In this document: positions 1 to 7,388 of the stretch, piece after piece
Numbering within the stretch: position 1 is the first letter of the stretch
Layout of the letters: each line of letters begins with the position of its first letter
NCBI GenBank assembly: GCA_030039165.1
Contig: JASHQM010000220.1
Location: 1-32,339 of the forward strand
Source: Candidatus Sulfotelmatobacter sp.
GTDB taxonomy: Bacteria > Acidobacteriota > Terriglobia > Terriglobales > Acidobacteriaceae
Reading direction: 5' to 3'
Length of the DNA: 32,339 nucleotides
Notes under the pieces: model-generated
The model's input: the letters and a program-made list of their open reading frames with translations, nothing else
What the model was told of the DNA's origin: nothing
The model's database searches: none
Translations under genes and position numbers: made by a program

Positions 1-258
1 TAGACCGCGATTTCCTTCCACGAGTCGAGGCGCTCTCCATTTGACTGGGACATAAAGCATGCCTCGCCCCCTCGTATGTAGGAGATTCTAGCTGTTGCCT
101 CTAATTGACCGCAAGTGCCTGTTAGTGCCACTACTCTTTGCCCTCGGCCCAGGGGTAACTTGGTAAGCGGGCGTTCTAACTATTACGAAAATGGGCATGG
201 CTGAATCCGTAAAGTCATCGGATTCGACGGTAGCTAGGTTCTGCTTGGGGAGGCGCGC
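1..258. other. Non-coding left edge
   Basis: No coding region with a plausible start and ribosome binding site was seen on either strand in these 258 bases. The only structured element noticed is the small hairpin at 203-225. The stretch presumably holds the promoter of the ORF that starts at 259, but no convincing -35/-10 pair could be picked out. Confidence 0.5.
203..225 (+). promoter_or_regulatory. Small leader hairpin upstream of the 158-residue ORF
   Basis: GAATCCG at 203-209 is the exact reverse complement of CGGATTC at 219-225, giving a 7-bp stem with a 9-base loop, 33 bases before the TTG start at 259. No T-run follows, so it is not a terminator. It could be a leader structure or an operator; nothing in the sequence decides this. 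Confidence 0.35.
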
Positions 259-735
259 TTGTTGTACGTTCTGCGCTTGACCAGCGGCAGTTGCATCATC
301 CTATCTGCCGTCGACGAGCATAGTGCTCGCTGTAAGGCAACTCAAGTAGATGAGAGTGCGGGGGAGCGCATCGTCAGCCTGCGTCCGCTCGATGATTTAG
401 AGCTGAAGCTCGCACCCACGGAAGACGGCGGTCTGGAAATTGCTGCCTGGAACGACAGCGTTCTTCATTCCATTCTGGGCAATGAATACCCGTTGCTTCT
501 TGAAGCTTACCAGCGAGCGAATGCGCAGCCGTTCCTTGCTTGGAAGGCAGGAACAGCGGTCATGGAGCACCTGCGCACAGAGTTCGAGCGCAATACTGAG
601 ATCATTCGCGAAGCGCTAGCTCTTGAAACGACCCGGCTGGCAAGACACGAACGAACGGGAGCCAAGGGAAAGAAAGTAGGCCCGCGCTGCGGCTCGCGAA
701 GATCGGGGGTTGAGCTACCAGACTTTCTCCGTTAG
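259..735 (+). CDS. Hypothetical protein, 158 aa
   Basis: I do not recognise a family. The start is TTG at 259, chosen because a good Shine-Dalgarno sequence (GGGGAGG, 247-253) lies five bases upstream and no ATG competes nearby. The product has no signal peptide and no membrane segment. It looks like a small soluble alpha/beta domain (residues 1-70), then a charged helical part (about 75-125) and a basic tail rich in Arg, Lys and Gly. A strong intrinsic terminator begins 21 bases after the stop codon, so the gene appears to be a single-gene transcription unit. The good start signal and the matched terminator are the main arguments that it is real. No neighbour hints at its role. Confidence 0.6.
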   Translation: MLYVLRLTSGSCIILSAVDEHSARCKATQVDESAGERIVSLRPLDDLELKLAPTEDGGLEIAAWNDSVLHSILGNEYPLLLEAYQRANAQPFLAWKAGTAVMEHLRTEFERNTEIIREALALETTRLARHERTGAKGKKVGPRCGSRRSGVELPDFLR

Positions 736-756
736 GGCTGCCAGTCAGATCGGCAG

Positions 757-806
757 GCGGCCAGACTTCGGGATATGGGGGTATCTCGGAGCCTGGCCGC
801 TTTTTT
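757..806 (+). terminator. Strong rho-independent terminator
   Basis: GCGGCCAG (757-764) pairs exactly with CTGGCCGC (793-800). After a single A/C mismatch (765/792) the stem continues as 766-776 with 781-791, with three G-T wobbles, to a GGGG loop (777-780). Six T residues follow directly at 801-806. This is a textbook intrinsic terminator for the 158-residue ORF, with an unusually long stem of about 20 base pairs. Confidence 0.92.
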
Positions 807-844
807 GTCTGAGTTCAGAATATCCGGGTTCGCTCGCTACGCCC

Positions 845-891
845 CGGCGTCGGAATGACGGGATTTTGGTGCGCTTGCGCGTCGGAATGAC
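845..891. repeat. GCGTCGGAATGAC dispersed repeat, two copies
   Basis: GGCGTCGGAATGAC (846-859) and GCGCGTCGGAATGAC (877-891) are two copies of a short dispersed element about 31 bases apart. A further copy lies at 1626-1650, beyond the DinB gene. Such GTCGGAATGAC tracts are, from memory, frequent between genes in acidobacterial genomes; the copies here are directly visible. Confidence 0.6.
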
Positions 892-1058
892 AGAAGTTGG
901 GGAGGTCGATCGCTGGATCGCTCCTCGGAATGGCGAGCACGGGAGTTCCATCTGCCTGCGCCCCACGCCTTTGTGAAACCTCACACCGTCGGCGATCATC
1001 TGTGAAACTATCTCTTGCGATTCCCAACCTAAAACCAGAACCGGAGACAGGACAACAC

Positions 1059-1583
1059 ATGACTGACCTTCGATATCCCATTGGCAAGTTCGCGTATGAG
1101 GGTCCGCCAACGGCGGAGGGGAGACCCGAACTGATCCGGCAGATTGAGGAGGCCCCAGCACGGTTGCGGGCGGCGGTGGAGGGGCTCTCGGCGCAGCAAC
1201 TGGATACGCCTTACCGCCCAGAGGGATGGACGGTGCGGCAATTGGCGCACCATGTTCCGGACAGCCACATGAACGCATATGTGCGGTTCAAGCTGGCACT
1301 CACCGAGGACGAACCGACAATCAAGCCGTACTTCGAGGACCGCTGGGCGATGCTGGGCGATACGCAGGCGACTCCGGTGGAAGTGTCGCTTGTGATGCTC
1401 GAGAATCTGCACGAGCGCTGGGTGCAGCTGCTGCGCTCGCTCGGAGAGAAAGAGTGGAAGCGGACATTCCGGCATCCGGAATTGGGACTGGTGACCCTGG
1501 AGAAAAACTTGGCGCTTTATGCCTGGCATGGGCGGCATCACGTGGCGCACGTGACGGGGTTGAGGGAGAGGAAGGGGTGGTGA
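1059..1583 (+). CDS. DinB/YfiT-family putative metal-dependent hydrolase or thiol transferase
   Basis: The product (174 aa) matches the YfiT branch of the DinB-like four-helix fold, whose members bind a divalent metal through three histidines. YfiT of Bacillus is about the same length and uses histidines near positions 67, 160 and 164. Here His64/His65 lie in QLAHHVPDSH and His157, His160, His161 and His164 in HGRHHVAHV, so the metal triad is present. Several relatives are bacillithiol S-transferases, but activity in this organism is unknown. The ATG at 1059 is preferred to the longer frame from 897 because homology begins with this Met, the upstream part is repeat sequence, and GGAG lies at 1043-1046. 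The gene stands alone, flanked by GTCGGAATGAC repeats. Confidence 0.85.
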   Translation: MTDLRYPIGKFAYEGPPTAEGRPELIRQIEEAPARLRAAVEGLSAQQLDTPYRPEGWTVRQLAHHVPDSHMNAYVRFKLALTEDEPTIKPYFEDRWAMLGDTQATPVEVSLVMLENLHERWVQLLRSLGEKEWKRTFRHPELGLVTLEKNLALYAWHGRHHVAHVTGLRERKGW

Positions 1584-1625
1584 TGGAGCGGCCTTGGGTC
1601 TCGGAAAAGCAGGTTCCTCCTGACT

Positions 1626-1650
1626 CGCTGCGCTCGCGCGTCGGAATCAC
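1626..1650. repeat. GCGTCGGAATGAC dispersed repeat, third copy
   Basis: CGCGCGTCGGAATCAC, preceded by an alternating CGCTGCGCTCGCG tract, repeats the element seen at 845-891 with one change. It lies between the stop codon of the DinB gene and the end of the convergent YdcF-like gene. Confidence 0.55.
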
Positions 1651-1665
1651 AAGCTGTTGAACGTA

Positions 1666-1695
1666 CTCCGTGGCACACGCGGAGCCGTGGTTTTC
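1666..1695 (+). terminator. Weak terminator-like hairpin
   Basis: CTCCGTG (1666-1672) pairs with CGCGGAG (1678-1684) with one wobble across a five-base loop. A short T-run (TTTT) comes only about six bases later. It sits between two convergent genes, where a terminator is expected, but the spaced T-run makes it weak. Confidence 0.35.
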
Positions 1696-2305
1696 ATCCC
1701 AACCTCCAGACTAAATAGCTGCAGGCTTCGCGCAGCAGGGCGTAGGCGCGTTGAAAGGCGGTGTGCGGGCGGGAGCCGGGTCGCGGCGCGACGTATACCG
1801 GTCCGATGCCTTCGTGCAGGAGCAGGCGCTTGATGCGAAAGACGTGGTAGGCGTCGCTGACGGCGATGCAACTGTGGAGTCCGTTGGTGCGCATGATCAC
1901 GGCGATCCGCACTGCCGATTGAGCAGTGTCCGAGCCCTGAGTTTCGGCGATGATGTTACGCTCGGGAATGCCGCGGCGCTCGAGGTAGTTCTCGCCGACA
2001 CCGCCTTCGCTGAAGCTGGGATCGGACGCGGCACCGCCGGTGGTAATGACGACCGGAGCCAGGCCTTGGCGGAAGAGCTCGTACGCGTGATCGAGGCGGG
2101 CGCGCAGAACAGGAGAGGGATGTCCGGCATATTCGGCGGCGCCAAAGACAACGATGGCGTCGGCATGATGGAGCTCCTGGAGAGAGCCCTCATGCGCGAT
2201 ACGAAGGCTGGTGACGACGAGGAATGCGGCTAGCACCGCAATCGCCAGCGCTACGATCCACAGCAACCAGCGGCCTGGCGGACGGGGAGGGGGCGCGTCG
2301 GTCAT
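1694..2305 (-). CDS. YdcF/SanA-like (DUF218) membrane-anchored protein
   Basis: The product (203 aa) has a proline-rich cytoplasmic N-terminus, one membrane segment (about residues 12-33) and then a DUF218 domain. Family signatures visible are DAIVVFGAA at the first strand, a glycine-rich VITTGGAASDPSFSEGG segment, an acidic SDTAQSA stretch and SDAYHVFRIKRLL near the end. SanA, ElyC and YdcF of E. coli belong here; they are linked to envelope barrier function, but their enzyme activity is not settled. The ATG overlaps the stop codon of the upstream threonylcarbamoyl-AMP synthase gene by four bases (ATGA, 2302-2305), so the two are translationally coupled. Confidence 0.85.
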   Translation of the reverse strand: MTDAPPPRPPGRWLLWIVALAIAVLAAFLVVTSLRIAHEGSLQELHHADAIVVFGAAEYAGHPSPVLRARLDHAYELFRQGLAPVVITTGGAASDPSFSEGGVGENYLERRGIPERNIIAETQGSDTAQSAVRIAVIMRTNGLHSCIAVSDAYHVFRIKRLLLHEGIGPVYVAPRPGSRPHTAFQRAYALLREACSYLVWRLG

Positions 2306-2949
2306 CCTTGAGCGAAGAAGGTGGAGATCTTGTCTGAGGGAATGGCGCCTTCACGGATGATGCGCCAACGCTCGCCATCGTCGGTGAGATCGACGATGGT
2401 TGAGGCTATGTCGCGCGGCGAGGGGCCGCCATCCACGATAATGTTGATGCGTCCCTGGAGTTGGTCGCGGACCTGCTCGGCGCTGGTGCATTCAGCGGCG
2501 CCGCTGAGATTGGCGGAAGTGGCGGTGACAGGAATCGCTGCCGCAGTAACAACCGCGAGTGGAATTTTGGCGTTAGGCACGCGCAGCGCCACATTGCCGG
2601 TATTGGCCGTCACTTTGAGAGGCAGTCGCGAGGCGGCTTTTACGATGATGGTGAGCGGCCCGGGCCAGTATTTGCGCGCCAGGGCATAGAACTCCTCGGG
2701 CAATTCTTTGGCTAGTTCCTCGGCCTGGTCGACGCTCTCGATGAGCAGGGAAAGTGGTTTGTGGCGCGAGCGTGTTTTGATGTCGTATACGCGATCGACG
2801 GCGCGAAGGTTGAAGGGGTCGGCGGCGAGGCCATAAAAAGTGTCGGTGGGCATGCCCAGAACTTCGCCCGCGCGAATCTGGTCGGCGGCGTATTTTACGA
2901 GCGATATCTCAGGAATATCACTGCTGATTTTCAGGATTTCTGCGCGCAC
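2302..2949 (-). CDS. L-threonylcarbamoyladenylate synthase (Sua5/YrdC/YwlC family)
   Basis: This 215-residue protein is a stand-alone YrdC domain. The enzyme joins threonine, bicarbonate and ATP into threonylcarbamoyl-AMP, the donor for the t6A base next to the anticodon of ANN-decoding tRNAs. Signatures visible are MPTDTFYGLAADP near residue 35, KTRSRHKPLSLLI around residues 58-70, the PGPLTII stretch and TSANLSG at about 145. No C-terminal Sua5 domain is present, so it is the short TsaC/YwlC form. The start is GTG at 2949, supported by AAGAGGAG at 2955-2962. It is the first gene of a two-gene operon with the YdcF-like gene. Confidence 0.93.
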   Translation of the reverse strand: MRAEILKISSDIPEISLVKYAADQIRAGEVLGMPTDTFYGLAADPFNLRAVDRVYDIKTRSRHKPLSLLIESVDQAEELAKELPEEFYALARKYWPGPLTIIVKAASRLPLKVTANTGNVALRVPNAKIPLAVVTAAAIPVTATSANLSGAAECTSAEQVRDQLQGRINIIVDGGPSPRDIASTIVDLTDDGERWRIIREGAIPSDKISTFFAQG

Positions 2950-3105
2950 GGGCGCTCCTCTTAGCTGCTGGTACGTGGATTATGTTGTGCGATGGAACCC
3001 TCCATAATACGGCATCGTCGTGCAAAGTGAGTAGATGGACCTTGTGGGTATTGAACACGCCGATCCGCTGCTTGCGATGGCGTATGATGCAGCCACAAGA
3101 CGTGC

Positions 3106-3966
3106 ATGAAGAGAATGTCACAATCCTCCGGCGGCATTGGCCGATTGCGTCGCATTGAGGGACGGCATAACGCGCTAGTGAAGCAGTTACGACAGGCGTT
3201 TTCGCGGGCCGAGCTGACGGTAAATGGAGAGTGCGCCATCGAAGGTCTGCGGGTTGTAGAGGAAGCGATTCGCAGCGGACTTCGCTTGAGCGCGATATTT
3301 TTTAGCGTATCCGCGCAGGACCGGGCGCAACGCCTGCTGCCGCAGATTGGGTCGCACGTGGAAACGTTGCTGCTTCCCGATCGGTTGTTCGACAGCGTGA
3401 CGCCCAGCGAATCGCCACAGGGAGTGGCGGCCCTGGTGCGCGTGAAATCGTTTTCGCTCGACGATATTTTCGAACGCCAGCAGATCGGACCAATCGTCGT
3501 GCTGGCCGGGTTGCAGGATCCCGGCAACGTTGGCACCATCTTGCGGTCGGCGGAAGCGCTCGGCAGCGCTGGCGTGGCGCTTGGAGAAGGCACGGCAAGT
3601 CCATACAACTGGAAGCTTGTACGCGCCTCGGCTGGATCAGTATTTCGACTGCCCATCGTGCATGGGCACGGACACGAGGCGACTTTCAAGTTGGAGGAGC
3701 TTATCGAGAAAGCAAAAGCTCATCGAATAAGACTGGTTGCGACCTCTTCCCATAAAGGAACGGAGCTGCAGCAAGCGGATTTGAGATCGGCGTGTGGCGT
3801 GTTTTTTGGCAACGAGGGCTCGGGACTGCCGCGCGAACTGATGAGCGAGATGGATGAGATTATCGCGATTCCGCACTCGCCTCAGGTGGAATCGCTCAAC
3901 GCCGGTGTGGCGGCGAGCATCGTATTGTATGAGGCAGCGAGGCAGAGGAAAGCTTCTGGCTCTTAG
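3106..3966 (+). CDS. SpoU/TrmH-family RNA 2'-O-methyltransferase
   Basis: The product (286 aa) has the family architecture: an N-terminal substrate-binding region (residues 1-105), then a knotted SPOUT methyltransferase domain. The three SpoU motifs are clear: GNVGTILRSAEALG near residue 141, FFGNEGSGLPREL near residue 228, and IPHSPQVESLNAGVAASI near residue 254. It should transfer a methyl group from S-adenosylmethionine to a ribose 2'-OH of rRNA or tRNA; RlmB-like 23S rRNA activity is possible, but the exact target cannot be read from the sequence. ATG codons at 3106 and 3115 are both possible, and neither has a good ribosome binding site. The last four codons and the stop lie inside the heptad repeat array that starts at 3951. 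Confidence 0.88.
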   Translation: MKRMSQSSGGIGRLRRIEGRHNALVKQLRQAFSRAELTVNGECAIEGLRVVEEAIRSGLRLSAIFFSVSAQDRAQRLLPQIGSHVETLLLPDRLFDSVTPSESPQGVAALVRVKSFSLDDIFERQQIGPIVVLAGLQDPGNVGTILRSAEALGSAGVALGEGTASPYNWKLVRASAGSVFRLPIVHGHGHEATFKLEELIEKAKAHRIRLVATSSHKGTELQQADLRSACGVFFGNEGSGLPRELMSEMDEIIAIPHSPQVESLNAGVAASIVLYEAARQRKASGS

Positions 3967-4006
3967 TTTCTGGCTCTTAGCTTCTGCCTTCGGGATTCGT
4001 GTTTCG
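3951..4006. repeat. Heptad repeat array A
   Basis: Eight consecutive 7-base units can be laid out from 3951 to 4006. Two unit types alternate at first (AGCTTCT and GGCTCTT, the latter twice exactly at 3958-3964 and 3972-3978), and the units then degrade while keeping the period. The array begins inside the methyltransferase gene, whose stop codon (3964-3966) it supplies, and fills much of the gap before rarA. Confidence 0.7.
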
Positions 4007-4067
4007 GGGCTTTTGGGTGAGTACGCCAAAGTACGAGCGAGAGCCAAAATCGTCGGGCAGCCAGCTT

Positions 4068-5474
4068 ATGGGACTTTTTCAGACAACACCGAATGTTGAC
4101 CAGGCGACTGACCGCACCCGGCCGCTGGCGGACCGCATGCGCCCCCGTGCGCTTGAGGAGTTCGTTGGGCAGGACCATCTGATCGGAACGGGAAAACCGC
4201 TGCACACGCAGATTGAGCGCGATGATACCGGCTCGCTCATTTTTTGGGGACCGCCGGGCACAGGCAAGACTACGCTGGCGAAGATCATCGCCAAGATGAC
4301 GAAGGCGGAGTTCATCGAGTTTTCCGCGGTGCTTGCGGGAATTAAAGAGATAAAGCAGGTCATGGCTGACGCCGAACGGGCGCGGCAATACGGAACGCGA
4401 ACCATCGTATTTATCGACGAGATTCATCGCTTCAACAAAGCACAGCAGGATGCCTTTCTGCCGCACGTGGAGAAAGGAAACATCCGCCTGATCGGAGCAA
4501 CAACGGAGAATCCCTCGTTCGAAGTCAACTCCGCACTATTGTCGCGGTGCCGGGTATATGTGCTCCAGCCATTGGCAGAGGATCAGGTCGTGGTTTTGCT
4601 TAGGCGTGCTTTGGAGGATAAAGAGCGCGGCTTGGGCGAGATGAAATTACGAGCGTCTGATGACGTTCTCGCGAAAGTCGCCGCGTATTCCAGCGGCGAT
4701 GCCCGCAGCGCCTACAACGTGCTCGAAGTTGCGGCGGGGCTGGCACTCGCAGCCTCTCGCAAAGAAGGCCAGAAGGGTGGGGCAACTACTGCACGCGCGG
4801 CGGCAGAAATCACCGATGAGATTGTGCACGACGCGCTGCAGAAGCGCGTTCTTCTCTACGACAAGGCCGGCGAAGAGCACTACAACCTGATTTCCGCGTT
4901 GCACAAGTCGGTGCGCAACAGCGATCCGGATGCGGCGCTTTATTGGCTGGGACGGATGATCGAAGCAGGTGAAGATCCTCTTTATATTGCTCGGCGCGTG
5001 GTGCGAATGTCGGTGGAAGACATCGGACTGGCGGATCCGAATGCCCTGCCACTGTGCATGGCGGCACGGGATGCGGTGGATTTTATTGGCATGCCGGAAG
5101 GAAATCTTGCCCTGGCGCAGGCGGTCGTTTACCTCTCGGTCGCGCCCAAGTCAAATGCGCTTTACACCGCGTACGGCGACGTGCAGCAGGATATCGAGCG
5201 GACGGCGGCAGAGCAGGTGCCGCTGCATCTGCGCAATGCGCCTACTGGATTGATGAAAAAGTTAGGCTACGGCAAAGACTATCAATTTGCGCACGATGTG
5301 GAAGGCAAAGTGGCAAACATGCAATGCCTGCCGGACAGCTTGCGCGACCGCGTTTATTACCGGCCCACAGGCGAAGGGATTGAGAAGCGTATTCGCGAGC
5401 GGCTGGAAGAGATCAAGAAAATGCGCGCTGTTTCCGCCGCAACCAAGCCCCTCCGCTCTAGCCAAGAATCCTAG
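4068..5474 (+). CDS. rarA: Replication-associated recombination protein A (RarA/MgsA), AAA+ ATPase
   Basis: RarA is a clamp-loader-like AAA+ ATPase that acts at stalled replication forks; the eukaryotic relative is WRNIP1. The 468 residues show a Walker A motif [12 protein letters not shown] near residue 61, a Walker [19 protein letters not shown] near residue 110, sensor 1 [12 protein letters not shown], and the C-terminal family region with [11 protein letters not shown] and [15 protein letters not shown]. It is slightly longer than the E. coli protein (447), partly through a Gly/Ala-rich insert between the ATPase and helical domains. The frame is open back to a GTG at 3999, but that part crosses the heptad repeats. 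ATG 4068, giving MGLFQTTPN, fits family N-termini better, although no strong Shine-Dalgarno is present. Confidence 0.95.
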   Translation: MGLFQTTPNVDQATDRTRPLADRMRPRALEEFVGQDHLIGTGKPLHTQIERDDTGSLIFWGPPGTGKTTLAKIIAKMTKAEFIEFSAVLAGIKEIKQVMADAERARQYGTRTIVFIDEIHRFNKAQQDAFLPHVEKGNIRLIGATTENPSFEVNSALLSRCRVYVLQPLAEDQVVVLLRRALEDKERGLGEMKLRASDDVLAKVAAYSSGDARSAYNVLEVAAGLALAASRKEGQKGGATTARAAAEITDEIVHDALQKRVLLYDKAGEEHYNLISALHKSVRNSDPDAALYWLGRMIEAGEDPLYIARRVVRMSVEDIGLADPNALPLCMAARDAVDFIGMPEGNLALAQAVVYLSVAPKSNALYTAYGDVQQDIERTAAEQVPLHLRNAPTGLMKKLGYGKDYQFAHDVEGKVANMQCLPDSLRDRVYYRPTGEGIEKRIRERLEEIKKMRAVSAATKPLRSSQES

Positions 5475-5538
5475 CCTGGTTGCCCATCATCCTATACGTG
5501 AAGCCGGTAGCCGCCCGCGAACCTAGGAGGAAGAAGTA

Positions 5539-6807
5539 ATGGGTACATCTCCCGCCATTCTCGCCGACACCCTCCCTCTGCGTCCCTTGCGCGCCGAGCA
5601 GGTCGAGGAACTGCAGAAGGTCCAGAAGGCCGCGCAGAAAATTACGTCGATCCTCGATCTGGACCAGCTCATCGATAGCGTCGTCAATGAGGTTGCACGT
5701 TCGTTTGGCTGCATCGAATCCAATATTTATCTCCACGATAAAGAGCATTCCGAACTGGTTCTGGCAAGCGTTTGCGGCTGCACCGTCTATGGCAAGGGTG
5801 ACCGCAAGAAGATCGGCAAAGAAGGGATGGTGGGACACGTGGCGGCAACCGGGCAGATGCACTACGCTCCGGATGTTCGCATAGACCCTTACTACATCCG
5901 ATGCGAGGAATCCACTCTTTCGGAGGTAGCCATACCGCTTCGCGTGGGCGAGAATCTGGTTGGCGTGTTCAGCACATCGCATCCGCAGCTTGACGCGTTT
6001 TCGCGGGAGCAGTTACGTCTTTTGCAGGCACTTTGTGATCACGTAGCCATTGCTATCGACAATGCCCGCAGTTTTCGGAAAGAGCGCGCCGCGCGCGCAG
6101 CCCTCGATCGTGACGCGCAGGAGGCACGCGCCATCCAGCAGGCCTTGTTGCCCAAGAGCTCCCCTTATATACCCGGCTACGTAATCTCGGGGCTCAGTCT
6201 GCCGGTGGGCGCCGTTGGCGGCGACTGGTACGACTTCATTCCCTTCTCGGACGGCCGATGGGGTCTTGTGTTGGCTGATGTCTCAGGAAAAGGCATGGCG
6301 GCCGCGCTTCTGATGTCGGCTACGCGAGGCATGCTGCGTTCTTTGGCCGAGACCACGTGCACTCCGGGCGAAGTATTAACCAAACTCAACAGCCTGTTAG
6401 TAAACGATTTCCCAGCGGGCAAGTTCGTCACTCTGATTTATGCCGTGCTCGATCCGAAGAGTCGAACTGTCATTTTTGCGAATGCCGGGCATTTGCATCC
6501 GCTGTTCGTCGACAGCGAAATCCACTTTTTGGATACGGAGCGCGGACTGCCTCTCGGCTTGAGCGCCGGCGACTATTCCGAGACCAGCGTGAATCTGTCT
6601 CCTGGCTCGCGGCTCGTGTTGTACACCGACGGGATCACCGAGGCGGTGAATGAAAGGGGTGAAGAGTATGGATTAGAGCGGCTCGCCCGCTATGTCTCCT
6701 CACACGGGGCTTCCGCAGTCAGCATTATCGGGGACGTCCGTAACTTCACCGATGGCTTGGACCTGCCCGATGACGCAAGCGTGCTGTTCATCACGCTCGC
6801 TTCTTGA
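5539..6807 (+). CDS. GAF domain-PP2C phosphatase (RsbU/SpoIIE type)
   Basis: The 422-residue protein starts with a coiled-coil-like stretch, followed by a GAF domain (about residues 30-175) and a short linker rich in Arg and Ala. A PPM/SpoIIE serine phosphatase domain fills the rest (about 205-422). Metal-binding acidic motifs are visible: GGDWYDF near 228, LADVSGKGMAAALLM near 245, and the closing DDASVLF. Family members dephosphorylate anti-anti-sigma factors in partner-switching pathways controlled by a signal sensed by GAF. No STAS or RsbW-like partner lies in the window, so the target is unknown. AGGAGG at 5525-5530 sets the ATG at 5539. It starts 64 bases after rarA on the same strand. 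Confidence 0.92.
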   Translation: MGTSPAILADTLPLRPLRAEQVEELQKVQKAAQKITSILDLDQLIDSVVNEVARSFGCIESNIYLHDKEHSELVLASVCGCTVYGKGDRKKIGKEGMVGHVAATGQMHYAPDVRIDPYYIRCEESTLSEVAIPLRVGENLVGVFSTSHPQLDAFSREQLRLLQALCDHVAIAIDNARSFRKERAARAALDRDAQEARAIQQALLPKSSPYIPGYVISGLSLPVGAVGGDWYDFIPFSDGRWGLVLADVSGKGMAAALLMSATRGMLRSLAETTCTPGEVLTKLNSLLVNDFPAGKFVTLIYAVLDPKSRTVIFANAGHLHPLFVDSEIHFLDTERGLPLGLSAGDYSETSVNLSPGSRLVLYTDGITEAVNERGEEYGLERLARYVSSHGASAVSIIGDVRNFTDGLDLPDDASVLFITLAS

Positions 6808-6835
6808 GAGTCACTGGTTCCCGACGAGTCACCTC

Positions 6836-7267
6836 TCATCTGAAACGGGCGCGGTGCTCCTTTAAAATGCAACAGTCCATCACTACGAAAATGCCCGCGC
6901 GGCGGGCCTTCCCGGCGGCTTTTTCGTGAATCACTTCCTCCTGCATCCAGATCGCGGGAACTTTCAACTGAATTGCCTGATCCACCACCGCTTCAACGAA
7001 CTGAGGCCGGCGGAAAATGTTGACGATATCGACCTTCTCCGGGACTTCGAGTAACGAAGCATAAGACTTCTCGCCGAGTGCGGAGTCGATGTGAGGATTC
7101 ACGGGGATAATGCGATAACCCCGGCCCTGCAAGTAAGCAGCGACGCCGTGGCTGGGACGCAGGGGGTTGCCGGAGAGCCCCACCACCGCGATGTTTTTGG
7201 CGGTTTTGAGCAGGTCAGTGATGGGATCGTTCTGGGTTGGCGCGGGCATAGCGCTCATAACTTTCAT
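6836..7267 (-). CDS. CoA-binding domain protein (YccU-like)
   Basis: A single Rossmann-type CoA-binding domain of about 143 residues, like the N-terminal nucleotide-binding domain of succinyl-CoA synthetase. Visible are IAVVGLSGNPLRPSHGVA (glycine-rich loop, about residues 28-45), RIIPVNPHI, a VDIVNIFRRP strand-loop, PAIWMQEEV and a C-terminal VMDCCILKEH. YccU-type proteins are widespread but have no proven reaction. Start candidates are 7288, 7267 (MKVMSAM) and 7258; none has a convincing ribosome binding site, and I chose the middle one. It lies about 120 bases after the helical-repeat gene on the same strand and may be the last gene of that run. Confidence 0.85.
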   Translation of the reverse strand: MKVMSAMPAPTQNDPITDLLKTAKNIAVVGLSGNPLRPSHGVAAYLQGRGYRIIPVNPHIDSALGEKSYASLLEVPEKVDIVNIFRRPQFVEAVVDQAIQLKVPAIWMQEEVIHEKAAGKARRAGIFVVMDCCILKEHRARFR

Positions 7268-7388
7268 TCTAATAAGGAAGCGAGGCAAACGCGATTGTTG
7301 TGGCGCAGAGAACGCGCCGCAGCGCCCACCCCATCACGCCAAGACCGCTTGCTAAAGATGACGACCAATGTCTCACCGCTGCTAATTA

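Larger units (their letters stand above)
736..1058. other. Intergenic region: terminator plus degenerate repeats
   Basis: About 320 bases without a supported gene. It contains the terminator at 757-806 and then a repeat tract in which GCGTCGGAATGAC-like sequence occurs at 845-860 and 875-891, with a degraded copy near 924-936. The octamer TGTGAAAC occurs twice (near 973 and 1000). An open frame continues upstream of the DinB gene from 897, but it runs through the repeats, so I treat that part as untranslated. Confidence 0.55.

Noticed and set aside
203..258. Possible tRNA or tmRNA remnant or integration site near the left edge
   Set aside because: GGATTCGA recalls a T-arm, but no acceptor or anticodon arms can be formed and no CCA or integrase gene is present.
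897..1058. N-terminal extension of the DinB-family frame by 54 codons
   Set aside because: It translates repeat sequence, lacks a good ribosome binding site and goes beyond the family's usual N-terminus; ATG 1059 is better.
745..1278. Long open frames on the minus strand opposite the DinB gene and its upstream region
   Set aside because: They overlap a well-supported gene and repeats, and the translations look like antisense shadows rich in Pro and Arg.
2299..2335. Resemblance of the threonylcarbamoyl-AMP synthase 3' end to the TCATCCTGAG...GCGAAG...GATCT dispersed repeat
   Set aside because: TCATCCTTGAGCGAAGAAGG is similar, but the inverted partner is missing and the segment encodes a plausible C-terminus; chance or an old remnant cannot be told apart.
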